Notes under the pieces: generated by a model
What the model was told of the DNA's origin: nothing
Database searches by the model: none
Seen by the model: only the letters and a program-made list of their open reading frames with translations
NCBI GenBank assembly: GCA_023443455.1
Contig: JAEZUE010000107.1
Span: 1 to 64,000, forward strand
Reading direction: 5' to 3'
Length of the DNA stretch: 64,000 nucleotides
Source: Verrucomicrobiota bacterium
GTDB lineage: Bacteria; Verrucomicrobiota; Verrucomicrobiia; Opitutales; Opitutaceae
Made by a program: the position numbers and the translations under genes
Shown: positions 43,597 to 51,685 of the stretch, in pieces
Layout of the letters: each line of letters opens with the position of its first letter
Numbering within the stretch: the first letter of the stretch is position 1

Positions 43597-43684
43597 CGGA
43601 GGGGGGCACGAAAGCCCGCGCAACAGGAGCGTCGCACGGGCTGCGCGACACGCTACGCAGAGGAGAGCCCCGGCCAAAACAAAA

Positions 43685-43709
43685 AAGCCGCGGCCCAAGG
43701 CCGCGGCTT
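43685..43709 (-). terminator. Intrinsic terminator after the PEP-CTERM gene
   Basis: AAGCCGCGGCC and GGCCGCGGCTT form a perfect 11-bp stem with a 3-base loop. On the minus strand it lies 24 bases past the PEP-CTERM stop and runs into TTTTTTGTTTTGG. Confidence 0.92.
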
Positions 43710-43733
43710 GAAAAACTTCAGCAGTTCAGGCGA

Positions 43734-44318
43734 TCACTTGCGCCGGTAGCGTCGATACCCGACGACGCCCAGCACCAACCCGCCCAACACCGCCGCATAC
43801 GTCGACGGCTCGGGAACGGCGGTAGCCAAAGCGGTTCCTGCGGAGAAACTGCCATAATCATAATCTCCGAAAATCCTCACGGTGTTAGCCGAAAGAACAA
43901 AATCGACCGTAGGGTCCGTAGAACTAACCGTCGGCATCACCCAAGTCGTATCCGTGAGCAATAACCACTGAGAAACCCCATCCAGAGTTTTACTGTCATA
44001 CGCCCAGAGATACAGCTGAGATCCGACTGACCACACACCATCGTTGGTTGCGGTTACTAGCCGCGTCGACCACTCGGGAGAGGATGGATCCAAATAGCCA
44101 ACATCGGACGAAACGAAATTGATTCCCCAATTCGAGAGATTCGTGGAATCCGGCGTGAAGCTACCGAAACTACCAAACTCAAGATTCAACTCCGTGCCCC
44201 AGAGGCTCCCTGCAGAGTTGAAAATATTAACGTCGTAATCAGAAAGAACGAACTCCGTCGCTACCGCAGCGGATGAAAGCCAAAGAGCAGAGAGAGAGAA
44301 GAGTATTCGCTTGTACAT
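43734..44318 (-). CDS. PEP-CTERM sorted surface protein
   Basis: The 194-aa protein has a signal peptide (ILFSLSALWLSSAAVA) and a beta-rich Ser/Thr/Asp/Trp-containing body. The C-terminal sorting tag is VPEPSTYAAVLGGLVLGVVG followed by YRRYRRK. PEP-CTERM proteins are processed by exosortase and often found with exopolysaccharide; the exosortase gene is not here. The gene starts 9 bases after the TIGR02597 gene, so they form an operon. Its base composition is clearly more AT-rich than neighbours. The body belongs to no family I recognise. Confidence 0.9.
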   Translation of the reverse strand: MYKRILFSLSALWLSSAAVATEFVLSDYDVNIFNSAGSLWGTELNLEFGSFGSFTPDSTNLSNWGINFVSSDVGYLDPSSPEWSTRLVTATNDGVWSVGSQLYLWAYDSKTLDGVSQWLLLTDTTWVMPTVSSTDPTVDFVLSANTVRIFGDYDYGSFSAGTALATAVPEPSTYAAVLGGLVLGVVGYRRYRRK

Positions 44319-44327
44319 AAGGATATA

Positions 44328-45350
44328 TTATTCAGCAAATGGCCGAAGGACAAGATACGCTGAATCAGCGTTTGTCCGTTTAATCAAAGACGGGCCGTCA
44401 TACACCAATACCTGATCGTCCGAATAATCCTCGGTGCTGCCGGCCACTCGCCAAGTTGCACCATCCGAACGCAGGTTATACCTGACAAATGACCCGCCCT
44501 CAAATGGTGAGATCGTATCAGCCAACGCCGGATTGTTAGCCCCTACCCATCGAGAATTTGCAGCGACATTGGCATCTACAAATGCACCAAACTCCACCGG
44601 AGTCATAGAAATCGGATACGGAGAAGCAACGCATTGCGTTCCTTGTGCAAGGTTCATTCGAAACGCATTCATCCGGACCGCACCTGTTTGGACGATTTCC
44701 TTAGCCGAACTAACCAACTCCACCAAGACGCCAGTTCCAGGGGCGATCACCATGTCAGTATATGGAGTCGAACTCGCAGCGCGTCGCCAAGTAACCCCAT
44801 CGCCGCGGAGGTAATACCGAACCCACGAGCCACCATCAAAGACATGCAGCCTATCAGCAAGGTTAACATTGTTATTGCCAACCAAAGCTGGCGAAAACAT
44901 CTGCCCGAGTTCCCCAAGGGTAACATGACTCCTCAACACGCAAAGTGAGCCAATGAGGACATCGGAAGTCGGTGCCAAGGTATTGTAGGCCACCGTCAGA
45001 TCCAAACCCACCGAAGCGTCGTTGGCCGCGATCGTAGTTATCTCATCGAGATCAACCCGCTCACCCTCGAGCGCGCCATCAAGCACCTCGAGATAGCAGG
45101 GCCCTGCACTCGATATCAGGTCGCCAATAGCCAAACCGCTGCCTTCAAATACGACCGAACCTGCCGAATTCGAAAGAACGCGCCCTGTGTACAATGGAGA
45201 AGCCAACAGAGGAGCCGCTAGACCAGTAAAACCAGTCGAACACTCCTTGCGGACAAACCCCACCGGGTCGGTCGTGGCGGTCTGCGCGAAGGCGCAGGTC
45301 GCGAGCAGTGAGAAAAGCACTGCAGCTGAAATTTTTCGCTTGTTTGCCAT
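44328..45350 (-). CDS. TIGR02597-family exported protein
   Basis: This 340-aa protein has a signal peptide (ISAAVLFSLLATCAFA) and then QTATTDPVGFV, the typical opening of the TIGR02597 paralog family seen in Verrucomicrobiota. Two similar halves share VNLADRLHVFDGGSWVRYYL and PALADTISPFEGGSFVRYNL, each followed by R-x-DG-x-TWR. They probably form a repeated beta domain. The function is unknown. The gene is AT-richer than its surroundings and lies 9 bases before the PEP-CTERM gene. Unlike most genes here it has a Shine-Dalgarno sequence (GGGGAG, 9 bases before ATG 45350). Confidence 0.85.
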   Translation of the reverse strand: MANKRKISAAVLFSLLATCAFAQTATTDPVGFVRKECSTGFTGLAAPLLASPLYTGRVLSNSAGSVVFEGSGLAIGDLISSAGPCYLEVLDGALEGERVDLDEITTIAANDASVGLDLTVAYNTLAPTSDVLIGSLCVLRSHVTLGELGQMFSPALVGNNNVNLADRLHVFDGGSWVRYYLRGDGVTWRRAASSTPYTDMVIAPGTGVLVELVSSAKEIVQTGAVRMNAFRMNLAQGTQCVASPYPISMTPVEFGAFVDANVAANSRWVGANNPALADTISPFEGGSFVRYNLRSDGATWRVAGSTEDYSDDQVLVYDGPSLIKRTNADSAYLVLRPFAE

Positions 45351-45359
45351 AAGGGTATG

Positions 45360-45455
45360 CTCCCCGAGGTTGCGGCCCGCATCAGTCCGTTCAACACCAA
45401 TCTCCCGCAAAAACGTGCAAACTTCGGGGAGAATCTCGGACTCGTCCCCTCGAAG
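45360..45455 (-). promoter_or_regulatory. Leader with mutually exclusive pairings before the TIGR02597 gene
   Basis: Read on the minus strand, three segments compete. Segment 1 (45455-45445, CTTCGAGGGGA) can pair with segment 2 (45432-45417, TCTCCCCGAAGTTTGC). Segment 2 can also pair with segment 3 (45373-45360, GCAACCTCGGGGAG) over about 13 pairs. Segment 3 contains the GGGGAG ribosome-binding site. The segment 1/2 hairpin is followed by TTTGCACGTTTTT. This is the plan of an attenuator or translational switch. The promoter is not located, so a DNA operator is the alternative. Confidence 0.5.
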
Positions 45456-45488
45456 CTGGGTTTCTCCACCCCTCAGCCGTAGTCATTC

Positions 45489-45631
45489 AGGAGTCGAGTG
45501 ACGAGAGACGAGCGTCGAGGGCCGGAGTTTCGGAGGCAGATCGAGAGCACCCTCGGGCAATCGCCCAGTTTACAATTGGATTGGCGCTCGTCCCCCGACC
45601 CGCGCCTCTCGACCGCATCATCACGTATAGG
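45489..45631 (-). repeat. Dispersed intergenic repeat, copy C
   Basis: The reverse complement matches copy B at both ends: ACGTGATGATGC-x-GTCGAGAGGCG on one side, GACGAGCGCCAA next, and CCCTCGACGCTCGT with CACTCG on the other. The central 60 bases differ. It shares a 17-mer end with copy D. The rest of 45632-45837 holds no gene; it is GC-rich and ends in the uspA leader. Confidence 0.72.
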
Positions 45632-45837
45632 AAACGATTCAGTTGTCTCCGTCGATGCGCTCCTTGCGACGCCCGTTGGACAGTTCCGCCCCCCGAAGGC
45701 CCGCAGAGCACGAAGGGCGCCGACCAGCGCGCCGCCGACGCGCTATCCGGCAGCGCGAAACGCGAGGTGCTCGGTAATGCCTCAGGCGGTCTCGGCCGTG
45801 CGGTTGCAGCACCCCCGTTCCACCGTTACTTTCTCCC

Positions 45838-46278
45838 ATGAAAACGATCCTTACCCCGGTCGACTTTTCGAGCGTCACCCCGCAGGTCGTCGAACAGGCC
45901 GGCGACTTCGCCAAGGCCTTCGGCGGGAGTGTCGTTCTCTTCCATGCCATTGCCCCGCCGGTCAACGTCGTCACCTACGACATGCCGGTCGAATCCTTCG
46001 CCAAGGAACTCGAATTCGCCCAGGAACAGGCGCTCAAGAAACTCGCCGAGCTGAAACGCACCCTCGATGCCCGCGAGGTCTCCTGCACGACCAAGTTCAC
46101 CCAAGGCCACGCCGTTTCCGCCATCCTCGAGGAGGCCCGCACCCTCCCCGCCGCCTTTATCGTCATGGGTTCCCACGGCCACGGCGCCTTCTATGAACTG
46201 CTCGCCGGCAGCACCACGCACGGCGTGCTGCACAAGGCCCCCTGCCCGGTAGTCGTGCTGCCCTCGGCCAAACACTGA
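45838..46278 (+). CDS. Universal stress protein (UspA family)
   Basis: The 146-aa protein is a single Usp domain. It begins KTILTPVDFSSVTPQVVEQA and ends with the ATP-binding motif GSHGHGAFYELLAGSTTHGVLHKAPCPVVVL (G-2x-G-9x-G-S/T), so an ATP-binding type is likely. It probably acts as a soluble dimer in stress responses. It stands alone, with no partner gene. Confidence 0.94.
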   Translation: MKTILTPVDFSSVTPQVVEQAGDFAKAFGGSVVLFHAIAPPVNVVTYDMPVESFAKELEFAQEQALKKLAELKRTLDAREVSCTTKFTQGHAVSAILEEARTLPAAFIVMGSHGHGAFYELLAGSTTHGVLHKAPCPVVVLPSAKH

Positions 46279-46611
46279 ACCCGCCCCTTTCGATCGGCCT
46301 GCCGTCGCCCGGCACGGCCCCGGTCGCCGACTTTCCTCGCTCGCTTGGGTCGCACCCGAACGGTCTCGTGACCCCGAAGCATGGCGATTCAACCCTCCGA
46401 CCGCAGTCCCGACCCGTCACAGCGGCAACGGTGCGGCGGAGCGAGAGCCCAGTGCGGTGTGTGGCGAAGCGCCCCCCTCGAGCCGGCATGCTCCCCGCGA
46501 GGGTGATCCCTGCCGTCAACCGTGTTCTCTTCGGGCTCTCCTCCGTGCTCTCGTGCCCTGCCCCGTGCCCTGTGTCCAACTACTGAATCCGAGACCAACC
46601 GCGCCCTACAG
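46279..46611. other. Gene-free interval between uspA and the delta-60 gene
   Basis: These 333 bases lie between two convergent genes. I see no gene, no strong terminator hairpin and no match to the other dispersed repeats. The last 80 bases are pyrimidine-rich, with a repeated GTGCCCTG word near 46553-46577. Confidence 0.4.
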
Positions 46612-49506
46612 TCACTCCTCCATCAGCTCGACCGCCACCCGCAGGAATCGCCTCGAGGCATCCGTGAGCGCAACGCTGTCGCGCACGACCTGCTCGAGCG
46701 GCACCCCCGGACCGAGGACTTCAATGTCGCTCCACGACACCAGATCCGCACTCGCCTGCACGGTGTAAAGCAGATCGTCGGCGTCGGACACCCGATCGAA
46801 ACGGATGGCGAGGAAACCCGCCCCGCCCTCTTCGACGATCTCCACCGCCGTGGGGGAATCCACAGCACCACGGGCCGGCAGACCAAAGGCGTACCGAAAC
46901 AGATTCGGCACCCCCGCCCCGTCCGGGTCCGCATCCGGCGCCACAACCGCGGGATCCAACAACTCCGCCTCCGCGAAATGCGCCGCCGCCCAGCCGGCGT
47001 AACTCCTGCGAACGATCGGCGCGAGCAACGTCATGCCCAGCGGGCGCGCGCCTCCGTTCGCCCCGGTCGATGAAAGCACCAGCAATCGGCCGTCGCCGCC
47101 GGCGAGCACGCCGCGATTTTGCCCGATCGACAGCCCGAAGACCCGAAACGCCGCATCGGCGCCCCCCGTCGCTCCGAAACGCACCAGCCCGGGCACCCGC
47201 GCGCCTTCGAGGGTCGAAAACGTCCCCGACGCCAACACCCGGCCATCGGCCAATGCCAGGAGGCCGAACACGTCGCCTCCGGCCGCACCCGCGCCGACGT
47301 TGAACGCCGTATCCAGCGTTCCGGACGCCGAAAACCCCGCCAAACGCCCCCGGGCCGTGGTTGCCCAACTGCCAAAACCGCCGCCGAGCACGAAGGATCC
47401 GTCCGGCCGTACCGCCGCCGCCTGCACCGACGCATCGAAACCCGTACCGTCGTTGAAGCCACCGACCGCCCCCGTGCCCGCGAGCAGCGCAGCGCGCGCG
47501 CGCGACACCCCGCCCAGCAGCGTGAACGAGCCGCCGACCACCACCTCCCCGGAATCCAGCGGCGCCACCGTAAGAACTGTCCCCCCGGGCTGGGGCCCGA
47601 GGTCGAACGACTCGTCGAGCGCCCCATCCGAACCGACCCGGGCCACACTGTTGCGGGTACCGCCATAGTAGGTCGACAGGCTTCCGCCGACGAGAATCCG
47701 GCCGTCGCCCTGTACTGAAAGGTCGTAGACGCGGCCGGTCACGCGGATGTCGAACGCGAACTCGGAATCCAGTGTCCCGTCGGGCCGCAGTCGGACCACC
47801 TGGTTGACCGCCTCTCCGGCGTAGTGCGAGAAGGTACCGGCGGCCAACACGCCGCCCCCCTGCCGCGCCAGCCGGTCCACCGAAGCGTCGAACCCCGGGC
47901 CGGGGTCGAAGCCCGGATCCACCGCACCCGTCGCCGTGATGCGGGCGATGCGGTTGCGTTCCACGCCGTTGATCGTGGTGAATGAGCCGCCGATGTACCA
48001 CCCGCCCCCCGGTGCGGCGACCGCCGCCCGGACCGAGGCCGCCTGGCGGAATGCACCGGTGGGCGCGGCCTCCAACGCCGCCGCCGAGGAGTAACGCACC
48101 AGCCCGCTGGCGCTGTTGGCCACGACACCCATCTGGGTGAACTCGCCACCGGCCACCACCGAGTCCGACGCCACCACCGCCAACGCCCGCACCCGCGTGT
48201 TGGTCCGCGCAGCCTCCACCGGATTCCAACCACCGTCGACGCTGCCGTCGCCATTGAGACGCGCGACAAAACGCCGCTCGGTCGTCGTGAAGTCCCCGCC
48301 GACCCAGACCTTGCCGTCGCCGGCCAGTCCGAGCGCGCGCACCCCACCGTTGATGGCCCCCCACGCGGTGAACCCCGGATCCCGCGCCCCCTGCGCATCC
48401 AATTTCACGACACGATTGGCCGCCGCCCCGTCGAAACTGGTGAAGGAGCCTCCGACGAGCACGCTCCCGTCGGGCTGCACCACCACCGCCTCGACCCCGC
48501 CATTGAAACCGGTTCCTGCGCCGAGCGTCGGATCCAGCGTCCCCGCCGCATCCACCCGCGCGATACCACTGCGCGCCACCCCGCCAAAAGTGGTGAAGCT
48601 CCCGCCCACCACGAGCCGGCCATCGGGTTGCAGCGCGAGGGCCCGCACCTGGGCGCTGAAACCACTCCCACTCGCGAAGGCCGGGTGCAGCGAGCCGTCG
48701 CCCCGGATTCGGGCGATGCGGCCGCGTGGCGTACCGTCAAAAGTGGTGAACGCTCCGCCGGCCACGATGCTGCCGTCGGGCAGCACCACCAGGGCGAACA
48801 CATTGCCGTTGAAGCCATCCCCGGGGCGGAACGACTCGTCGAGCGAACCGTCCGCATGCAACCGCGCCACGCCGGACCGCGGAACCCCGTTCACATGGGT
48901 GAAGCCACCCCCGATGAGCAGCCCCCCGTTCGCCAACTCGACGATCGCATCCACCTCGCCGGCGATCACCGGCGCAAACGACGGATCGAGGACCAGTCCG
49001 CCCGAATACCGCGCCAGCCCGTCGCGGCGGACCCCGGTGATGGTGGTGAACCAGCCACCGACCAGCACATCCCCCGCCGCAGTCCGCCGCAGCGTCGTCA
49101 CGCCCGCGCCGGGAGCCTCCGCCGCAAACGCAAAGGATGGGTCCACCCGATAGCAGTCGGCATCGACCGCCGGCGAAATCCAAAGTCGCGACGTCGCCGA
49201 CACCACCGATTCGCCGTCGGCCGACACCACGACATCGTAGAAACCCGCATCGGCATCGCCGACCGCCGGCACCGTCAACTCCGCGGCCGTCGCACCCGCG
49301 ATCGGCACGCCGAGATGCCTCCACTGATACGCCACGGCGCCCAGGCCGGTCGCACCGACCTGGAAGACCGCGTCCGCGCCGGCGACGACGGAAACCGGCT
49401 CGGGCTGTTGGGTGATTGAGGGCGAAGCGACGACGAAGGTCGCGCAGGTCAATGCCAAGGCAAAGCCTACTCGGGCCCGTTTCGGGCAATGCGGTAGCGA
49501 GTGCAC
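46612..49506 (-). CDS. Large exported delta-60 repeat protein
   Basis: The product is about 964 aa when started at GTG 49506, which places a signal peptide (VGFALALTCATFVVA) at the N terminus. An Ig-like domain follows (SITQQPEPVSVVAGADAVFQ ... GDADAGFYDVVVS). About twelve delta-60 repeats come next, each with a core such as LQPDGRLVVGGSFTTFGGVA and RIARIRGDGSLHPAF, probably forming a beta propeller or solenoid. The end has the Verrucomicrobial-type domain with DPDGAGVPNLFRYAFGLPAR. It is likely secreted or surface-bound. Starts further upstream are possible but lack a signal peptide. Confidence 0.88.
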   Translation of the reverse strand: MHSLPHCPKRARVGFALALTCATFVVASPSITQQPEPVSVVAGADAVFQVGATGLGAVAYQWRHLGVPIAGATAAELTVPAVGDADAGFYDVVVSADGESVVSATSRLWISPAVDADCYRVDPSFAFAAEAPGAGVTTLRRTAAGDVLVGGWFTTITGVRRDGLARYSGGLVLDPSFAPVIAGEVDAIVELANGGLLIGGGFTHVNGVPRSGVARLHADGSLDESFRPGDGFNGNVFALVVLPDGSIVAGGAFTTFDGTPRGRIARIRGDGSLHPAFASGSGFSAQVRALALQPDGRLVVGGSFTTFGGVARSGIARVDAAGTLDPTLGAGTGFNGGVEAVVVQPDGSVLVGGSFTSFDGAAANRVVKLDAQGARDPGFTAWGAINGGVRALGLAGDGKVWVGGDFTTTERRFVARLNGDGSVDGGWNPVEAARTNTRVRALAVVASDSVVAGGEFTQMGVVANSASGLVRYSSAAALEAAPTGAFRQAASVRAAVAAPGGGWYIGGSFTTINGVERNRIARITATGAVDPGFDPGPGFDASVDRLARQGGGVLAAGTFSHYAGEAVNQVVRLRPDGTLDSEFAFDIRVTGRVYDLSVQGDGRILVGGSLSTYYGGTRNSVARVGSDGALDESFDLGPQPGGTVLTVAPLDSGEVVVGGSFTLLGGVSRARAALLAGTGAVGGFNDGTGFDASVQAAAVRPDGSFVLGGGFGSWATTARGRLAGFSASGTLDTAFNVGAGAAGGDVFGLLALADGRVLASGTFSTLEGARVPGLVRFGATGGADAAFRVFGLSIGQNRGVLAGGDGRLLVLSSTGANGGARPLGMTLLAPIVRRSYAGWAAAHFAEAELLDPAVVAPDADPDGAGVPNLFRYAFGLPARGAVDSPTAVEIVEEGGAGFLAIRFDRVSDADDLLYTVQASADLVSWSDIEVLGPGVPLEQVVRDSVALTDASRRFLRVAVELMEE

Positions 49507-49934
49507 GGTGGAGCGATTGGGAGTTGCGGACTGATTGGGATTGCGCGCGCAGCAAAACGCATCCAACGCGGAAACACGAGCCACCGGCGATCGGGGTTTC
49601 CCCGATTCTCCCCTCGGGGTGGGGCCGAGCCGCGCCGCCCACACGCGCTGCACCTCAACCGAGCCCGACCCAACAATGCTCATGGGCGGCGGCGCCTTCG
49701 CCCGGTCCGCCGCACGATCCCGCCGGTCCGGGACCAACGAGCCACTTTCCGCCCGCCCACGAGCGAAAACGGCCCGGCCGCTGAACCTGCAGGGCGGCGT
49801 GCTTGCACGCGCTCCTAGGGCGCCTGCGAACACATCGACCCACGCGGCAATTGCTTCGCTCGACACTGCCCGCCACTGCGCTCGACAGCTGGCACATTCT
49901 CCGCTGCGCTGGCGTCCCCACACCGATCCTTCGC
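49507..49934. other. Divergent intergenic region with one REP-like palindrome
   Basis: The 428 bases separate the delta-60 and MFS genes. At 49797-49817 GCGTGC-TT-GCACGC is followed by GCTCCTA, the reverse of the TAGGAGC-type REP plan seen at 42407. The frame of the delta-60 gene stays open through much of the region, but no second gene is supported. No clear promoter is visible. Confidence 0.5.
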
Positions 49935-51362
49935 ATGAGCTCATCCCCCGCGCCCGCCTCGACCGACACCAATCCCATCGTCGCGTACTTCCGCGACTTC
50001 GGCGTGCTCCGCGAGACCCGCCGCGAGTTCTGGGGTATCCAGATCGTCAACCTCCTGGACTGCACGTTCTACTTCGCGATGCTCACCATCGCGTCGCTCT
50101 TCCTCTCCACCGACCTGGGCATGAGCGACAAGGCCGCCGGCTACACCATCGCGGTCTTCACCTCGGCCACCACGATCCTGCTCACGTTCTCCGGGATGAT
50201 CACCGACTGGCTCGGTATCCGGAAATCCCTGCGCCTGTCGATGCTCTCGATGCTCGTGCTGCGCGCCGCCGTGCTGATCGTCGGGCTCACCCCGTCCTTG
50301 CCCCATCGCGGCATCATCGCCGCGGTGCTGTTCGTGCTGATGGCGCCGTTCATGGCCGGCATCCAGACGATCTTCCAATCTGCCACCCAGCGCTACACGA
50401 CGAAGAAATCCCGCAGTGCCGGCTTCAACCTCTGGTACCTCTTCATGAACATCGGCGCCGCCGCCGGCGGCGCGGCGATCGACATCGTTCGCCTCCAACT
50501 GAAGGTCCCCAACGTCCACATTTTCTCCATGGGCGTGGTCCTCGCCGCCCTCTGCTGGGTGGTCGCCGAACTCCTGGTCCGCCGGGAGGACCAGCTCCAC
50601 GGCGAAGGCGAGCTGGCCGCCGAGGCCGCGGAACAGCCCGTGCGCAAGAAGCCGCTCGCGATCGCCAAGGACGTCATCCGGGAACCCGCATTCTTCCGCC
50701 TCCTCGTCCTCATTTCCTTGGTACTGGGGGTGCGCGCGGTCTACGCCTACCTCTACCTGCTGATGCCGAAGTATTGGGAGCGCACAATCGGCCCGGATGC
50801 GGCGATCGGCGTGCTCAACATGATCAACCCGATCGGCATCGTGCTCGGGCTGATCCTCTTCATCCCGCTGGCGAACAAGTTCCGGGTCTTCAGCATGCTC
50901 GTCTACGGTTCCATGATCTCGGCCTTGGCCCTCCTGCCCATGGCCGCACCGTGGCAATGGTACGGGACCGGCATCGCCCAGGCGCACTACACGATGGCGA
51001 TCCTCTGCATGATCCTCGTCACCATCGGCGAAGTCGTGTGGTCGCCCAAGCTCAACGAATACACCGCCGCCATCGCCCCCAAGGGCCAGGAGGGCACGTA
51101 CCTCGGCCTCTCGATGCTGCCGTGGTTCCTCGCCAAGACCTTGGTCAGCGCCTTTTCCGGACACCTCTTGGCGCGCTGGTCCCCCGAGACCGTCACCATC
51201 GACGGAGCGGCCATGCCGCTGCAGCAGGCGCTGATCGAAAATCGCCTCCCCTATTGGCAGACGCCCTCGGCGATGTGGCTCGGGCTCGGTCTGTTCGCCT
51301 TGGTCGGCTGCCTCGGCGCACTGCTGCTCCGCGGCTGGCTGACCAAGGGCGCCCGGGTCTGA
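49935..51362 (+). CDS. MFS transporter, POT-like
   Basis: The 475-aa product has about twelve membrane helices in two halves separated by a charged loop (RREDQLHGEGELAAEAAEQP). Typical MFS loop residues follow helix 2 (ITDWLGIRKSLRLSM). Segments such as RYTTKKSRSAGFNLWYLFMN and INPIGIVLGLILFIPLANKF suggest closeness to the peptide/nitrate (POT) branch. The substrate cannot be told from sequence. ATG 49935 is used. A dispersed repeat starts 7 bases after its stop. Confidence 0.88.
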   Translation: MSSSPAPASTDTNPIVAYFRDFGVLRETRREFWGIQIVNLLDCTFYFAMLTIASLFLSTDLGMSDKAAGYTIAVFTSATTILLTFSGMITDWLGIRKSLRLSMLSMLVLRAAVLIVGLTPSLPHRGIIAAVLFVLMAPFMAGIQTIFQSATQRYTTKKSRSAGFNLWYLFMNIGAAAGGAAIDIVRLQLKVPNVHIFSMGVVLAALCWVVAELLVRREDQLHGEGELAAEAAEQPVRKKPLAIAKDVIREPAFFRLLVLISLVLGVRAVYAYLYLLMPKYWERTIGPDAAIGVLNMINPIGIVLGLILFIPLANKFRVFSMLVYGSMISALALLPMAAPWQWYGTGIAQAHYTMAILCMILVTIGEVVWSPKLNEYTAAIAPKGQEGTYLGLSMLPWFLAKTLVSAFSGHLLARWSPETVTIDGAAMPLQQALIENRLPYWQTPSAMWLGLGLFALVGCLGALLLRGWLTKGARV

Positions 51363-51369
51363 GACGTGA

Positions 51370-51522
51370 TGATGCTGTCGAGAGGCGAGCGTCGAGGGAC
51401 GAGCGCCAAACCATCGGTGGCGAGCTTCCAGCACGAGTGCTTCGCTCGCTCTCCTCGGTGATCGGCCCCTCGACGCTCGTCACTCGTCGCTCGACCGAAT
51501 GCTTTCGGCTGAGACGGCTCCG
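51370..51522 (+). repeat. Dispersed intergenic repeat, copy B
   Basis: This is the most complete copy, used as the reference. The left end reads GATGATGCTGTCGAGAGGCG and the right end CCCTCGACGCTCGTCACTCG then TCGCTCGACCG. These ends are imperfect inverted repeats of each other. The inner part matches copy A closely. It sits directly behind the MFS gene. The rest of 51363-51685 holds no gene. Confidence 0.8.
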
Positions 51523-51685
51523 CGCACTCACCGCCTGCCCACGAGCGACCTCGCTCGCATTCAAGGAGCATGCTGGCCCGAGCGGCTCCCGTCTTGTCTC
51601 CGATCCCCCTCCCCGGGCCAACGGCGCCGTTTCAGCTAAATCGCCGCTCGATTAGGCCGTTACACGGGGAGGAGCCGATCCCCAC

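Noticed and set aside
46612..49506. Repeats inside the delta-60 gene as a CRISPR or tandem DNA array
   Set aside because: The repetition is at protein level with variable spacing and DNA, typical of delta-60 repeats.
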